6,978 nucleotides of DNA from an uncultured Muribaculaceae bacterium. GTDB lineage: Bacteria > Bacteroidota > Bacteroidia > Bacteroidales > Muribaculaceae. The DNA lies in contig CAMWUM010000100.1 of the NCBI GenBank assembly GCA_947177435.1, positions 1 through 6,978 on the forward strand, in the 5' to 3' direction. The notes beneath the pieces are model-generated. The model did not search any database. It worked only from the letters and a program-made list of their open reading frames with translations, and was not told the DNA's origin. This document shows, in pieces, positions 1-6,978 of the stretch. A program made the position numbers and the translations under genes. Every line of letters starts with the position of its first letter. Within the stretch, counting starts at the first letter, position 1.

Positions 1-330
1 GTTGATCGCTACGCCGGCGCGTGCGTCCATAAACAGCAGGGTGGGGCGCGTGCGGAAGTTGGTGCGGGCTATGATGAAAAGTGGGATTGATCGCAGCGCG
101 TTGGTGACGGGGGCCGTCATGCCTGCGCCTACGCCAAGTATCTGCACTCCGGGCGCCTTTATGCCGGCGTATGCATCAATGCCGATATTCGACATGTCGC
201 CTTCGGTCATGTCGATTGAGGTGGCCAGCGACGCGCCCCAAGCGAATCGCAGAGGATTGCTAGACTGCGCGTTCGCGGCGCAGCAGCAGGCGGCGATGGC
301 GATGATGGCCAACAGTAGTCTCTTGATCAT
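1..330 (-). CDS. Exported protein, probable outer-membrane beta-barrel (3' part missing)
   Basis: The frame opens with ATG at 330-328 and stays open to the left edge, giving 110 residues and no stop, so the C-terminal part is missing. The N-terminus is a signal peptide: M-I-K-R, a hydrophobic run, and a likely signal peptidase I site after A21 (ANA|QSS). Residues 12-15 (IAAC) also fit a loose lipobox, so lipidation is not excluded. The rest alternates small, hydrophobic and polar residues in short strand-like stretches rich in Gly and Ala, ending with a possible strand pair around residues 82-108 (IPLFIIARTNF, then TLLFMDARAGV). This resembles small Bacteroidetes outer-membrane beta-barrel proteins, but no specific family is recognised. 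The start is fixed by the ATGA overlap with the prmA stop, so translation is probably coupled to prmA. That the gene is real is fairly sure; the barrel assignment is inference. Confidence 0.75.
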   Translation of the reverse strand, partial: MIKRLLLAIIAIAACCCAANAQSSNPLRFAWGASLATSIDMTEGDMSNIGIDAYAGIKAPGVQILGVGAGMTAPVTNALRSIPLFIIARTNFRTRPTLLFMDARAGVAIN

Positions 331-1298
331 ATCTTTTTGAGTATTAGGCAGGCCCATGCCGCATCGGGGGCAGCGGCCTCGACTGCGCCGTAGCGGCCCA
401 GGTCGGGCGCGGCTGCAGATGGTAGAGATGCTAATTGGTCAATATTTACGTTGACGGGTGTGTCAGCGTCGCTGCGCATTGCTGTGGCTTTCTCGAAGCG
501 CAGGCCCAGGGGCTCGGCAGCGGCGCAAACCACGGGGATGTCGTGGTCGTAAAAGCCGCTGAGTATCATCAGTCCGCCCTGCTTCAACGCCCGGGCGTAG
601 GCGGGCAGGTCGGCGGTGATTATGTTGCGGTTGATGTTGGCGATGAAGAAGTCGGCGGGGTCGAGCGCGGCCAGGGCTGAAGCGTCGCCGTGGATGAGGC
701 GCACCTCGGGGTGGCCGTTGACCGAGGCATTCTCTACCGCGTTCTCATAGGCGCAAGCGTCAATCTCGATGGCGTTTACGGGCGAAGCGCCGCGCATGGC
801 GGCCAGGATGGCGAGGATGCCTGTGCCGGTGCCCATGTCGATTACGCTCTTGCCTTGGAGGGATAAGTCGAGGATCAGACCGATAATTTGAGATGTGGTG
901 GCGTGGTGTCCGGTGCCGAATGCCATCTTGGGGTCGATGACTATGTCGTAAGGCGCGGCGGGAAAGTCGGTGTGGAACGAACTGTGTATCACCACTCCGG
1001 GCTTGCCCTGGCGGTTGACTACGATGGGCTGGAAGTAGTGCTTTTCCCACTCTTCGTTCCAATCGCGGCCGGGAACAAGGGTAGAGTGGCTGGTGATGAG
1101 CAGGTCGAACGGGAAATTGAGCACGATTTCATCAATAGCCTTGGCATCGTATAGTCCGGCTTGCACGTAGGCCGACAGGCCGTCGGCATCGGGCACGAAA
1201 CTTTCGTACCCGATGTCGCCGAGCATGGCCGCCAGCAGGTCGGTGGCGTCCTCTGTGCAGGGGGTGAGGTCAAACCGCACCTCGTAGTAGTCGTTCAT
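327..1298 (-). CDS. prmA: Ribosomal protein L11 methyltransferase PrmA
   Basis: PrmA is a cytoplasmic S-adenosylmethionine-dependent enzyme that methylates ribosomal protein L11. The product has 323 residues. The N-terminal substrate-recognition domain covers about residues 1-75, and a linker contains DWNEEWEKHYFQP (79-91). The Rossmann methyltransferase domain follows: PKMAFGTGHHATT (123-135), the AdoMet-binding loop VIDMGTGTGILA (152-163), the acidic ribose-binding end of strand 2 at EID (178-180), the PrmA signature FFIANINRNI (217-226) and LSGFY (246-250). Oddity: between about residue 274 and 314 there is an Ala/Pro/Asp-rich stretch before the usual closing W-containing strand (W315 to the end). 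It makes the protein about 30 residues longer than the E. coli enzyme (293 aa). The start lies 5 bases after the alaS stop, preceded by a purine run GAGAG directly against the ATG. The stop overlaps the next start. The gene is probably transcribed from the alaS promoter. Confidence 0.96.
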   Translation of the reverse strand: MNDYYEVRFDLTPCTEDATDLLAAMLGDIGYESFVPDADGLSAYVQAGLYDAKAIDEIVLNFPFDLLITSHSTLVPGRDWNEEWEKHYFQPIVVNRQGKPGVVIHSSFHTDFPAAPYDIVIDPKMAFGTGHHATTSQIIGLILDLSLQGKSVIDMGTGTGILAILAAMRGASPVNAIEIDACAYENAVENASVNGHPEVRLIHGDASALAALDPADFFIANINRNIITADLPAYARALKQGGLMILSGFYDHDIPVVCAAAEPLGLRFEKATAMRSDADTPVNVNIDQLASLPSAAAPDLGRYGAVEAAAPDAAWACLILKKI

Positions 1299-1303
1299 CT
1301 CTC

Positions 1304-3928
1304 TTATTTTTCGAATGCGGCTTTCAGGGAGTCCATGGCCAGGGAAATACCACTGGCATCCTTACCGCCGGCCTGGGCGAATCCGGGCTGGCCGCCGCCG
1401 CCGCCCTTGATGGCCTTGGCGGCCTCGCGGGCCATTTGCGATGCGTTCATGCCAGCCTTGACCACGTCCTCGGTGAGCATGACGGTGATCAGCGGCTTGC
1501 CGGCGGGATCGACTGTGGCAGCGATGAAGGCTGTATGCTCGGGCGAAAGCGCGCGTACTGTAAACGCCACATTCTTCACCACGTCGGGGAGGCGTACTCC
1601 AACCATCATGGCCACCTTTATGCCTTTGATGATAGTGGCTTTTTCGAGAACTTCCTTGCTGAGGTTGGCGATGCGCTCGTTGAAGTATTCGTCGAGCTGC
1701 TTGCGCATGTCGGCGCTCTCTTCAATTGACTTTTTGAGGGCGGCTACCAGGTCGGGAGCGTTGTTGAACATCGAGCCGATCTGCTTGGCCGTGTCAGTCA
1801 TTTCGTCGATGGCGCGCTCCACATTTTCGCCGGTGATGGCCTCGATGCGGCGGATGCCGGCAGCGACGCTGCTCTCGGAGATTATGCGGATCATGCCGAT
1901 GTTGCCGGTATTGGCCACGTGGGTGCCGCCGCAGAGTTCGACGGAGTCGCCGTACTTGATGACGCGAACCTCGTCGCCATATTTCTCGCCGAAGAGGGCC
2001 ATGGCACCCATGTCGCGGGCCTCGGCAATGGGTACGCAGCGGCGCTCGTCGAGGACTATGGCCTGGCGCACGTGCCGGTTGGCCAGATGCTCGACCTTGC
2101 GTATTTCTTCGGGGGTAAGTTTTTGGTAATGAGAGAAGTCGAAACGGAGGACGTTGGGCGAGACGAACGAGCCTTTCTGCTCGACGTGCGTGCCGAGCAC
2201 CTCGCGCAGGGCTGCGTGGAGCAGGTGGGTGGCGGTGTGGTTGCACGAGGTGGCAAGCCTTGCCTCTTTGTTAATCTTGGCGGTGAACTTGCCAGCGGGG
2301 TTGGCGGGAAGCTTGTGGGTCAGGTGCACGCCCATGCCGTTTTCGCGCTTAGTATCGTAGATTTCGATGGTCTCGCCATCCTCGCCTACGAGTACGCCGC
2401 TGTCGCCGACCTGGCCGCCCATCTCAGCATAGAAAGGCGTCTTTTCGAGCACAATCTGGCAGTACTCCTTGCCTTTCTGCTTGACGGTGCGGTAACGCAG
2501 TATGCGGGTCTCTACCTCGTCGAGGTCATAGCCCACAAATTCCTGCTCACCATCGTTGACTACCACCCAGTCGGTGGCCTCGACAGCGGCTGCATTGCGG
2601 GCGCGAGTCTTCTGGGCCTCCATCTCTTTGTCGAACTCGGCATGGTCGAGAGTCATGCCGTTCTCTTTGAGTATCAGTTCGGTGAGGTCGAGGGGGAAGC
2701 CGTAAGTGTCGTAGAGCGTGAAGGCTTCCTTGCCGCTGATTTCGGTCTTGCCGGCAGCCTTTGCAGCTGCGATTGAGCCATCGAGCAGGCGGATGCCGTT
2801 GTCGAGAGTGCGCAGGAATGCGTCCTCCTCCTCCTTGATTACCTTAATAATAAGGTCGCGCTGCTTGGCTATTTCGGGATATGCCTCGCCCATCGAATCG
2901 ATGAGGGTGTCGACCAGGCGGTACATGAACGCGTCCTTTTGGTCGAGGAATGTGTAGGCGTACCTCACGGCGCGGCGCAGGATGCGGCGGATGACGTAGC
3001 CGGCCTTGGCGTTGCCGGGCAGCTGCGAGTCGGCGATTGAGAATGCGATGGTGCGCACGTGGTCGGCGATGACGCGCATGGCGATGTCGACCTTGGCGTC
3101 GTCGCCGTATTTCTTGCCCGAGAGTTGGGCTATCTTGCCGATGAGGGGAGTGAACACGTCGGTGTCGTAGTTCGACGTCTTGCCTTGCAGGGCCATGCAT
3201 AGGCGCTCAAATCCCATGCCGGTGTCGATTACCTTGGCGGGCAGGGGTTCAAGGCTGCCGTCGGCCTTGCGGTTGTACTGCATGAACACGAGGTTCCATA
3301 TCTCTATCACCTGCGGATGGTCATGGTTGACCAGTTCGCGGCCGGGCTTGGCGGCGCGCTCGGCGTCGCTGCGCAGGTCGATGTGTATCTCAGAGCAGGG
3401 ACCGCAGGGACCGGTATCGCCCATTTCCCAGAAATTGTCGTGCTTGTTGCCATTTATGATGTGGTCAGCTGGTAGGTGCTTCTCCCAGTATCCCGCAGCC
3501 TCGTCGTCACGGCCTATGCCCTCCTCGGGCGAGCCCTCGAACACAGTGGCGTACAAGCGGTTGGGATCAAGCTTTAACACGTCCACGAGGTACTCCCACG
3601 CCCAGTCGATGGCCTCATGCTTGAAGTAGTCGCCAAACGACCAGTTGCCCAGCATCTCGAACATCGTGTGGTGGTACGTGTCCATGCCCACCTCCTCGAG
3701 GTCGTTGTGCTTGCCGCTGACGCGCAGGCACTTCTGCGAGTCGGCCACTCGGGGATATTTGGCGGCCTTGTTGCCGAGGATGATGTCTTTAAACTGGTTC
3801 ATGCCGGCATTGGTGAACATCAACGTGGGGTCATCCTTGATCACCATCGGAGCCGACGGCACGATGTGATGGCCCTTGCTGCGGAAGAAATCCTTGAACG
3901 ATTCGCGTATTTCCTTAGCTGATAACAT
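1304..3928 (-). CDS. alaS: Alanyl-tRNA synthetase AlaS
   Basis: This is the class II synthetase that charges tRNA-Ala with alanine and clears mischarged Ser/Gly tRNA. The 874 residues are full length for the family. The catalytic core starts at residue 1, with [12 protein letters not shown] (37-48), [10 protein letters not shown] (72-81) and [13 protein letters not shown] (90-102) forming the class II motif 1/2 region, and the motif 3-like DTGMGFERL (235-243). The tRNA-recognition helical region includes [15 protein letters not shown] (310-324) and [11 protein letters not shown] (406-416). The editing domain has the zinc-binding HTATH (564-568) and CGGTH (666-670), so H564, H568, C666 and H670 are all present. 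The C-terminal C-Ala domain ends with [14 protein letters not shown] (842-855). Nothing looks damaged. The ATG follows an AT-rich leader with a clear promoter, and the gene leads the alaS-prmA-exported protein operon. Confidence 0.99.
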   Translation of the reverse strand: MLSAKEIRESFKDFFRSKGHHIVPSAPMVIKDDPTLMFTNAGMNQFKDIILGNKAAKYPRVADSQKCLRVSGKHNDLEEVGMDTYHHTMFEMLGNWSFGDYFKHEAIDWAWEYLVDVLKLDPNRLYATVFEGSPEEGIGRDDEAAGYWEKHLPADHIINGNKHDNFWEMGDTGPCGPCSEIHIDLRSDAERAAKPGRELVNHDHPQVIEIWNLVFMQYNRKADGSLEPLPAKVIDTGMGFERLCMALQGKTSNYDTDVFTPLIGKIAQLSGKKYGDDAKVDIAMRVIADHVRTIAFSIADSQLPGNAKAGYVIRRILRRAVRYAYTFLDQKDAFMYRLVDTLIDSMGEAYPEIAKQRDLIIKVIKEEEDAFLRTLDNGIRLLDGSIAAAKAAGKTEISGKEAFTLYDTYGFPLDLTELILKENGMTLDHAEFDKEMEAQKTRARNAAAVEATDWVVVNDGEQEFVGYDLDEVETRILRYRTVKQKGKEYCQIVLEKTPFYAEMGGQVGDSGVLVGEDGETIEIYDTKRENGMGVHLTHKLPANPAGKFTAKINKEARLATSCNHTATHLLHAALREVLGTHVEQKGSFVSPNVLRFDFSHYQKLTPEEIRKVEHLANRHVRQAIVLDERRCVPIAEARDMGAMALFGEKYGDEVRVIKYGDSVELCGGTHVANTGNIGMIRIISESSVAAGIRRIEAITGENVERAIDEMTDTAKQIGSMFNNAPDLVAALKKSIEESADMRKQLDEYFNERIANLSKEVLEKATIIKGIKVAMMVGVRLPDVVKNVAFTVRALSPEHTAFIAATVDPAGKPLITVMLTEDVVKAGMNASQMAREAAKAIKGGGGGQPGFAQAGGKDASGISLAMDSLKAAFEK

Positions 3929-3977
3929 ATTGCGTATGTAATAAAAGATTATTGTACACTATTCCTTAATTAGTGCG

Positions 3978-4009
3978 CAAAATTACGAATTTCCCCTCAA
4001 AAATACAAA
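3978..4009 (-). promoter_or_regulatory. Bacteroidetes-type promoter for alaS operon
   Basis: Read on the minus strand, TTTG (4009-4006) is followed by exactly 20 bases and then TAATTTTG (3985-3978). This matches the Bacteroidetes primary sigma consensus (-33 TTTG, -7 TAnnTTTG) at every fixed position. Transcription should begin a few bases past 3978, leaving a leader of roughly 40-45 bases before the alaS ATG at 3928. The -33 box sits only 3 bases past the lipoprotein stop codon, so there is no room for a terminator between the two genes and some read-through into alaS is likely. Confidence 0.8.
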
Positions 4010-4012
4010 TTA

Positions 4013-4762
4013 TTATGAAACAATGAAGTGCACGCGGGTGTAGAGGCTGCCGTAACGGACGTAAGTAATTACCTCGACTTTGTCGCCCTTGGAGTAGACG
4101 GGATTGGAGAAGGTGATTTTGTTGTCTTGAATTTTGATTTTGAGGTTGTTATACAACGATGAGTGGGTGTATTGGTTGAAATCGTACACTTCGTAGTTGG
4201 GATCGATTTTCACGCCTTTGGCGAATGTGTGCGTGTCATTTGCCACCTGCATGCCGTCGTTGTAGTTTAAGTAGGCAGGGAAGAGCGTATCCCATTCGGG
4301 CAGAACCTCTATTGAGATGGTGGGGAAGCACTCGGCATATCTCACCTTGGCGCCGCTAATCTCACTGTCGGCATCGTAAAGCCACGAGTCGACACGCACG
4401 CAATAATAGTTGGTATTGATTGGGAATGCGCGCTCGCCGGCGATGATTTGCACATCGCGAGCCAGAACAATCTGGTAATAATTGCCGGGAGTGACGGCGA
4501 CTTCCTGGGCGATTTGCGACAGGCTGGGGTTGGCGGTGAGGCTGCCTTTGCGTCCCAAGTCCACGATGCCGCATTGCGACGATACGAAGTTGTTGGATGA
4601 GTTGATGTAGACATCGGACCCGCCGATAGTGGTTTTGCCGTTGTCGCTGTTCATCATATTGAGTGTGATGGCGTTGACCGGCGCCTTAGGTTCATCGTCG
4701 TTGCTGCAGCTTGCCAGGAAGAGGCAGGCGGCAAAGAGGAATGGGATTGCGAATTTTTTCAT
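4013..4762 (-). CDS. Surface-type lipoprotein of unknown function (DUF5036-like)
   Basis: The product has 249 residues and a classic lipoprotein signal: MKK, a hydrophobic run, and lipobox LASC (16-19) with C19 as the lipidated residue. It continues SNDDEP, an acidic stretch of the kind that in Bacteroidetes sends lipoproteins to the cell surface (lipoprotein export signal). The mature part is beta-rich with no catalytic motif I recognise. Marked points are TLNMMNSDNGKT (33-44), NNFVSSQCGIVDLG (57-70) and VTPGNYYQIV (90-99). The wording around TLNMMN..NGKT and NNFVSSQC recalls the Bacteroides family DUF5036, from memory and not checked. The frame is open further upstream to an ATG at 4987, but that start would add 75 non-secretory residues, overlap rhuM by about 100 bases and bury both the signal peptide and the promoter. 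The ATG at 4762 is therefore preferred. The gene has its own promoter and appears monocistronic. Its base composition lies between rhuM and alaS. Confidence 0.87.
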   Translation of the reverse strand: MKKFAIPFLFAACLFLASCSNDDEPKAPVNAITLNMMNSDNGKTTIGGSDVYINSSNNFVSSQCGIVDLGRKGSLTANPSLSQIAQEVAVTPGNYYQIVLARDVQIIAGERAFPINTNYYCVRVDSWLYDADSEISGAKVRYAECFPTISIEVLPEWDTLFPAYLNYNDGMQVANDTHTFAKGVKIDPNYEVYDFNQYTHSSLYNNLKIKIQDNKITFSNPVYSKGDKVEVITYVRYGSLYTRVHFIVS

Positions 4763-4786
4763 AATGGAAAACAATAGTTTGTAAGG

Positions 4787-4818
4787 CAAAATTACACAAA
4801 AGAGATGTAATACAGAAA
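4787..4818 (-). promoter_or_regulatory. Bacteroidetes-type promoter for the lipoprotein gene
   Basis: On the minus strand a near-consensus -33 box TTTC (4818-4815) is followed by 20 bases and a perfect -7 box TAATTTTG (4794-4787). Box and spacing are the same as at the alaS promoter, and both -7 boxes sit in the same ten bases, GTAATTTTGC. Transcription would begin about 20 bases before the ATG at 4762. The -33 box lies inside one arm of the 11-base inverted repeat at 4808-4886, so a protein or structure at that repeat could affect this promoter. Confidence 0.7.
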
Positions 4819-4886
4819 TCCTCCGCTTTAAAATATGCAATATGTAAAGAAAAAGTGCAAAGTCATTTTCTACGCTTTCTGTATTA
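4808..4886. repeat. Perfect 11-base inverted repeat between rhuM and the lipoprotein gene
   Basis: TAATACAGAAA at 4808-4818 is the exact reverse complement of TTTCTGTATTA at 4876-4886, with 57 bases between. The right arm contains the rhuM stop codon (4886-4884) and the left arm contains the -33 box of the lipoprotein promoter. The long AT-rich loop and the lack of a clean U tract make an ordinary intrinsic terminator unlikely. A paired operator, a weak folded transcript end or the remains of an element boundary are all possible; chance in AT-rich DNA is also possible. Confidence 0.5.
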
Positions 4887-5888
4887 TCGCTTTCCTCGGA
4901 GTTTCTTTTGCTCGGCTTCGAAGGCTTCGATGAAGTGGATTTCAACCGGGGAAAGTTGATATTGTGTGCGTTCTCGGAATTTCTCATACTCAGTGTCGGC
5001 TTTCAGCTTTGCCACTTCTGCCGATATGCTTCCGGTATGAGTGAGCAATTCTTTTCCAGACAGCGTAAGGAAATCATCGAGTTTCTTAATCCAGTCTTTC
5101 ATATACATCGGCACATGGCTCTTTGCCTGAAGTTCGGCAAAGTCAAGATAGAGGTTGACGATGCGATTAAGCATATCAACTTCTTCCTCCGAAAGATAGT
5201 TCTTCGCAATCTCAGCCTCTTGTTTTGTTGGCAACGTACCACGCCATGTAGTCAGACCCATAAAGTCATTTTCGGCATTAGCCCTATCGTAAATCACTTC
5301 GGCGGCAGTGTGTCCATGAGCTGCAAAGTGCATCTTGTTCTGCACCGTTTTGAAGAAATGTTGGGTAGTTTCAGTGCGAGGGTCATAGTCAATACTGAGA
5401 GCATATATTTCAAGGACCTTGCGGTAGAACACCTTTTCCGAACTGCGAATGTCGCGGATTCTCGAAAGCAGCTCATCAAAGTAATTCCCATGTCCGGCAT
5501 TTTTCAGCAGGTCATCATTCAGAGCAAACCCCTTGATCATATACTCCTTCAGCACCTGAGTAGCCCACTGGCGGAACTGCACACCCCGATGCGAATTGAC
5601 ACGATACCCGACACTGATAATCATATCGAGGTTATAGATAGGGATTTGGCGTTCCACCTGACGTTTGCCCTCAGTTTGAACTTGTGCAAAAAATGCACAA
5701 GTTGAATCGGGCTTCAATTCTCCCTCCCCGTATATCTTTTTAATGTGCCGCTGGATGGTCGAACGGTCACGTTGAAACAGCTCCGCCATCTGGTCGGCAG
5801 TAAGCCACACAGATTCATTGGCAAGCCGAACCTCAATCTTCGTCTCGCCTCCTTGCGTCTGAAACAATATTATCTGTCCGCTATCCAT
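4884..5888 (-). CDS. rhuM: RhuM family protein (COG3943-type)
   Basis: The product has 334 residues and matches the Virulence_RhuM family throughout. The N-terminal part looks like a DNA-binding winged helix: VRLANESVWLTADQMAELF (20-38), then RDRSTIQRHIKKIY (40-53). Next come VQTEGKRQVERQIPIYNLD (70-88) and the signature ISVGYRVNSHRGVQFRQWAT (91-110). The C-terminal half has HGHTAAEVIYDRANAENDFMG (191-211), LPTKQEAEIAKNYLSEEE (219-236) and a helical end. The family is named after a Salmonella SPI-3 gene; its biochemical role is not established, and members often sit in accessory loci, including restriction-modification clusters. The ATG at 5888 puts MDSGQIILFQ at the N-terminus, as is usual for the family. 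The in-frame ATG at 5906 (adds six residues) is an alternative; the one at 5951 overlaps the upstream gene by 53 bases and is unlikely. The gene starts 10 bases after the upstream stop, so the two are probably cotranscribed. It is intact. Confidence 0.9.
   Translation of the reverse strand: MDSGQIILFQTQGGETKIEVRLANESVWLTADQMAELFQRDRSTIQRHIKKIYGEGELKPDSTCAFFAQVQTEGKRQVERQIPIYNLDMIISVGYRVNSHRGVQFRQWATQVLKEYMIKGFALNDDLLKNAGHGNYFDELLSRIRDIRSSEKVFYRKVLEIYALSIDYDPRTETTQHFFKTVQNKMHFAAHGHTAAEVIYDRANAENDFMGLTTWRGTLPTKQEAEIAKNYLSEEEVDMLNRIVNLYLDFAELQAKSHVPMYMKDWIKKLDDFLTLSGKELLTHTGSISAEVAKLKADTEYEKFRERTQYQLSPVEIHFIEAFEAEQKKLRGKR
5679..5703. repeat. Perfect hairpin inside rhuM (10-base stem, 5-base loop)
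   Basis: AACTTGTGCA (5679-5688) and TGCACAAGTT (5694-5703) are exact reverse complements around a loop of five A on the plus strand. In the mRNA the loop is five U. It lies in codons for about T63 to V70 of RhuM (TCAFFAQV), which are part of a conserved stretch, so coding constraint may explain part of the symmetry. No U tract follows it in the transcribed direction, so it is not an intrinsic terminator. Confidence 0.65.
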
Positions 5889-5898
5889 AATGATTAAA

Positions 5899-6978
5899 TC
5901 ATACATTAACAAATCGAGTTTTATATGATTTCCAAAAGGAATTTTCTCCACCCCAATTACGGAAAGTGGAATATATCTTCAATAGTCCCTTCTCAAATTC
6001 ATCTTTTCTTGCGTATGAAATATCCCAGATTGTTTCTCCTTTAAAATATGGAATATAAGAGATTAGGATCTGCTCGAGTATTGGCTTGAAGATTACCTGC
6101 GGAATCATATCTGAATAAGTCTCAACAATCCATGAAAAATGTTTCATACAGCTATTCAGATATTGCGATTGTTTTAGTACTATTTTATTGGTCAACAAAA
6201 TATACTCCGACTGAAATTCCGTAAATCTTTTTTCAGGCTGAACATCTACAAGCATTGAGATAGCATCATTGGTGTGATCTTCTATCAGCAGTTCACTTAT
6301 ATTCTGACTTGTCTTTGATGATATTGAGATTCTTAACTTTATAATATTGTCATGTACCCTATCATATTCTTCTTTAGAAATTGCTTTAAATGAATTATTT
6401 TCCACAAACAATTTCATTTCATCCAATATCCCGTCAAAATGGCTCAAAAAGAAAAGAGATTCACTATCGGACCTTTTATTACATTCTTTCTGGATTTGAG
6501 ATAATGATAGTGTCATCTTATTCCAGATATGCAATAATTCATCATTTGTGAAGTCAATTTTGCTTGATATGTCTGCAATATCCAGGAATGAGCCTCTTAC
6601 CGATATTCCCCCATCAATGATGCCATTGGACCATAAAAAGGCTGAATTGAGAATGATACCTTTAATACGGGAAATAAATGACGAATTCGGTTGAACGTAG
6701 TTAGGAATTGCCTTCATAAGGGTACAGTCAGATTCAATCAAGGAAGTTGGGAGACTTTCAAGACATTCTTGAGCAGTCTCTTTATCAATTAACTTGATTA
6801 AATTCAGTATGACGTAGATATGAGATGGCTTGTTCCCGTTTTTACAAAGCCAAAGTATTCCTTGACGAATATTATCAATATATTGAGATGATCGAAAATC
6901 TTCCTCACACAAAGAACTCAAAGCATTTATAATGAGCGAGTTTTCCCAATTACCAATATTTTCACGGGTATCTAATAT
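5899..6978 (-). CDS. Large AT-rich hypothetical protein, C-terminal part only
   Basis: The frame is open from the right edge to a TGA at 5901-5899, giving 359 visible residues. The first 19 codons at the edge (beginning ILDTRENIGNW) are in frame without a stop, so this is the end of a longer gene. A TTG at 6921 could serve as a start but nothing favours it. The visible part is mostly predicted helix, rich in Ile, Leu, Lys, Ser and Asn, with no signal peptide, transmembrane run, Walker A/B, HNH, PD-(D/E)xK or other catalytic motif I can see. Recurrent helix pairs (for example around KPSHIYVILNLIKLID, and IWNKMTLSLSQIQKECN) could be a helical-repeat or scaffold region. The C-terminus is aromatic: WDISYARKDEFEKG, then NWGGENSFWKSY. 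I do not recognise the family. A long helical C-terminus next to rhuM would suit a defence protein whose catalytic domain lies upstream, but that is inference. GC is far below that of alaS, suggesting transfer. Confidence 0.8.
   Translation of the reverse strand: MLDTRENIGNWENSLIINALSSLCEEDFRSSQYIDNIRQGILWLCKNGNKPSHIYVILNLIKLIDKETAQECLESLPTSLIESDCTLMKAIPNYVQPNSSFISRIKGIILNSAFLWSNGIIDGGISVRGSFLDIADISSKIDFTNDELLHIWNKMTLSLSQIQKECNKRSDSESLFFLSHFDGILDEMKLFVENNSFKAISKEEYDRVHDNIIKLRISISSKTSQNISELLIEDHTNDAISMLVDVQPEKRFTEFQSEYILLTNKIVLKQSQYLNSCMKHFSWIVETYSDMIPQVIFKPILEQILISYIPYFKGETIWDISYARKDEFEKGLLKIYSTFRNWGGENSFWKSYKTRFVNV

Noticed and set aside
2..340. Plus-strand open frame of 112 codons at the left edge
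   Set aside because: It is antisense to a minus-strand gene with a proper signal peptide and an ATGA junction with prmA; the plus-strand peptide has no recognisable features.
1161..2776. Long plus-strand open frames (322 and 285 codons) opposite alaS and prmA
   Set aside because: They are shadows produced by GC-rich codon use on the other strand; the minus-strand frames encode unmistakable AlaS and PrmA.
4828..4862. Possible second promoter (minus strand TTTG, then TATTTTAA) between rhuM and the lipoprotein
   Set aside because: The spacer is 22 bases and the -7 box lacks the final TG, while a much better promoter lies just downstream.
4763..4987. N-terminal extension of the lipoprotein to an ATG at 4987
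   Set aside because: It would overlap the rhuM end, run through the promoter and place 75 charged residues before a clear lipoprotein signal peptide.
4908..5705. Plus-strand open frame of 265 codons opposite rhuM
   Set aside because: The minus strand encodes a full, conserved RhuM protein; the plus-strand translation resembles no known protein.
5896..5931. 8-base inverted repeat AAATCATA / TATGATTT just upstream of the rhuM start
   Set aside because: The arms are short and AT-rich with a 20-base loop, easily expected by chance in this composition; not strong enough to call an operator.

Overview
The window looks like chromosome from a Bacteroidales bacterium. The reasons are two promoters of the Bacteroidetes type (TTTG or near, 20 bases, then TAATTTTG), a lipoprotein with an acidic stretch right after the lipidated cysteine, the wording of AlaS and PrmA, and weak Shine-Dalgarno sequences. 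A gut member with fairly high GC (for example Muribaculaceae) is a reasonable guess, but the sequence does not settle the family. All six genes read on the minus strand, so the right end of the window is upstream.

Right part (about 4884-6978): an accessory-looking pair. A large, AT-rich gene of unknown function enters from the right edge without its start. Ten bases after its stop comes a RhuM-family gene. The two are close enough to be one transcript. Base composition rises from about one third GC in the first gene to just under one half in rhuM. It reaches 60% or more in the housekeeping genes, which suggests recent acquisition of the right part.

Middle (about 4013-4883): a single lipoprotein gene with its own promoter. 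A 121-base gap separates it from rhuM and contains an 11-base perfect inverted repeat.

Left part (1-4009): a compact housekeeping operon driven by a clear promoter just past the lipoprotein stop. It encodes alanyl-tRNA synthetase (alaS), then 5 bases later ribosomal protein L11 methyltransferase (prmA). An ATGA overlap then joins prmA to a gene for an exported, probably outer-membrane beta-barrel protein that runs off the left edge. The first two genes serve translation; the third is an envelope protein coupled to them.

No RNA genes, CRISPR arrays, insertion sequences or transposase genes were seen. No established multi-gene system is proven here. The best candidate for something undescribed is the truncated AT-rich gene plus rhuM, whose decisive part lies outside the window.
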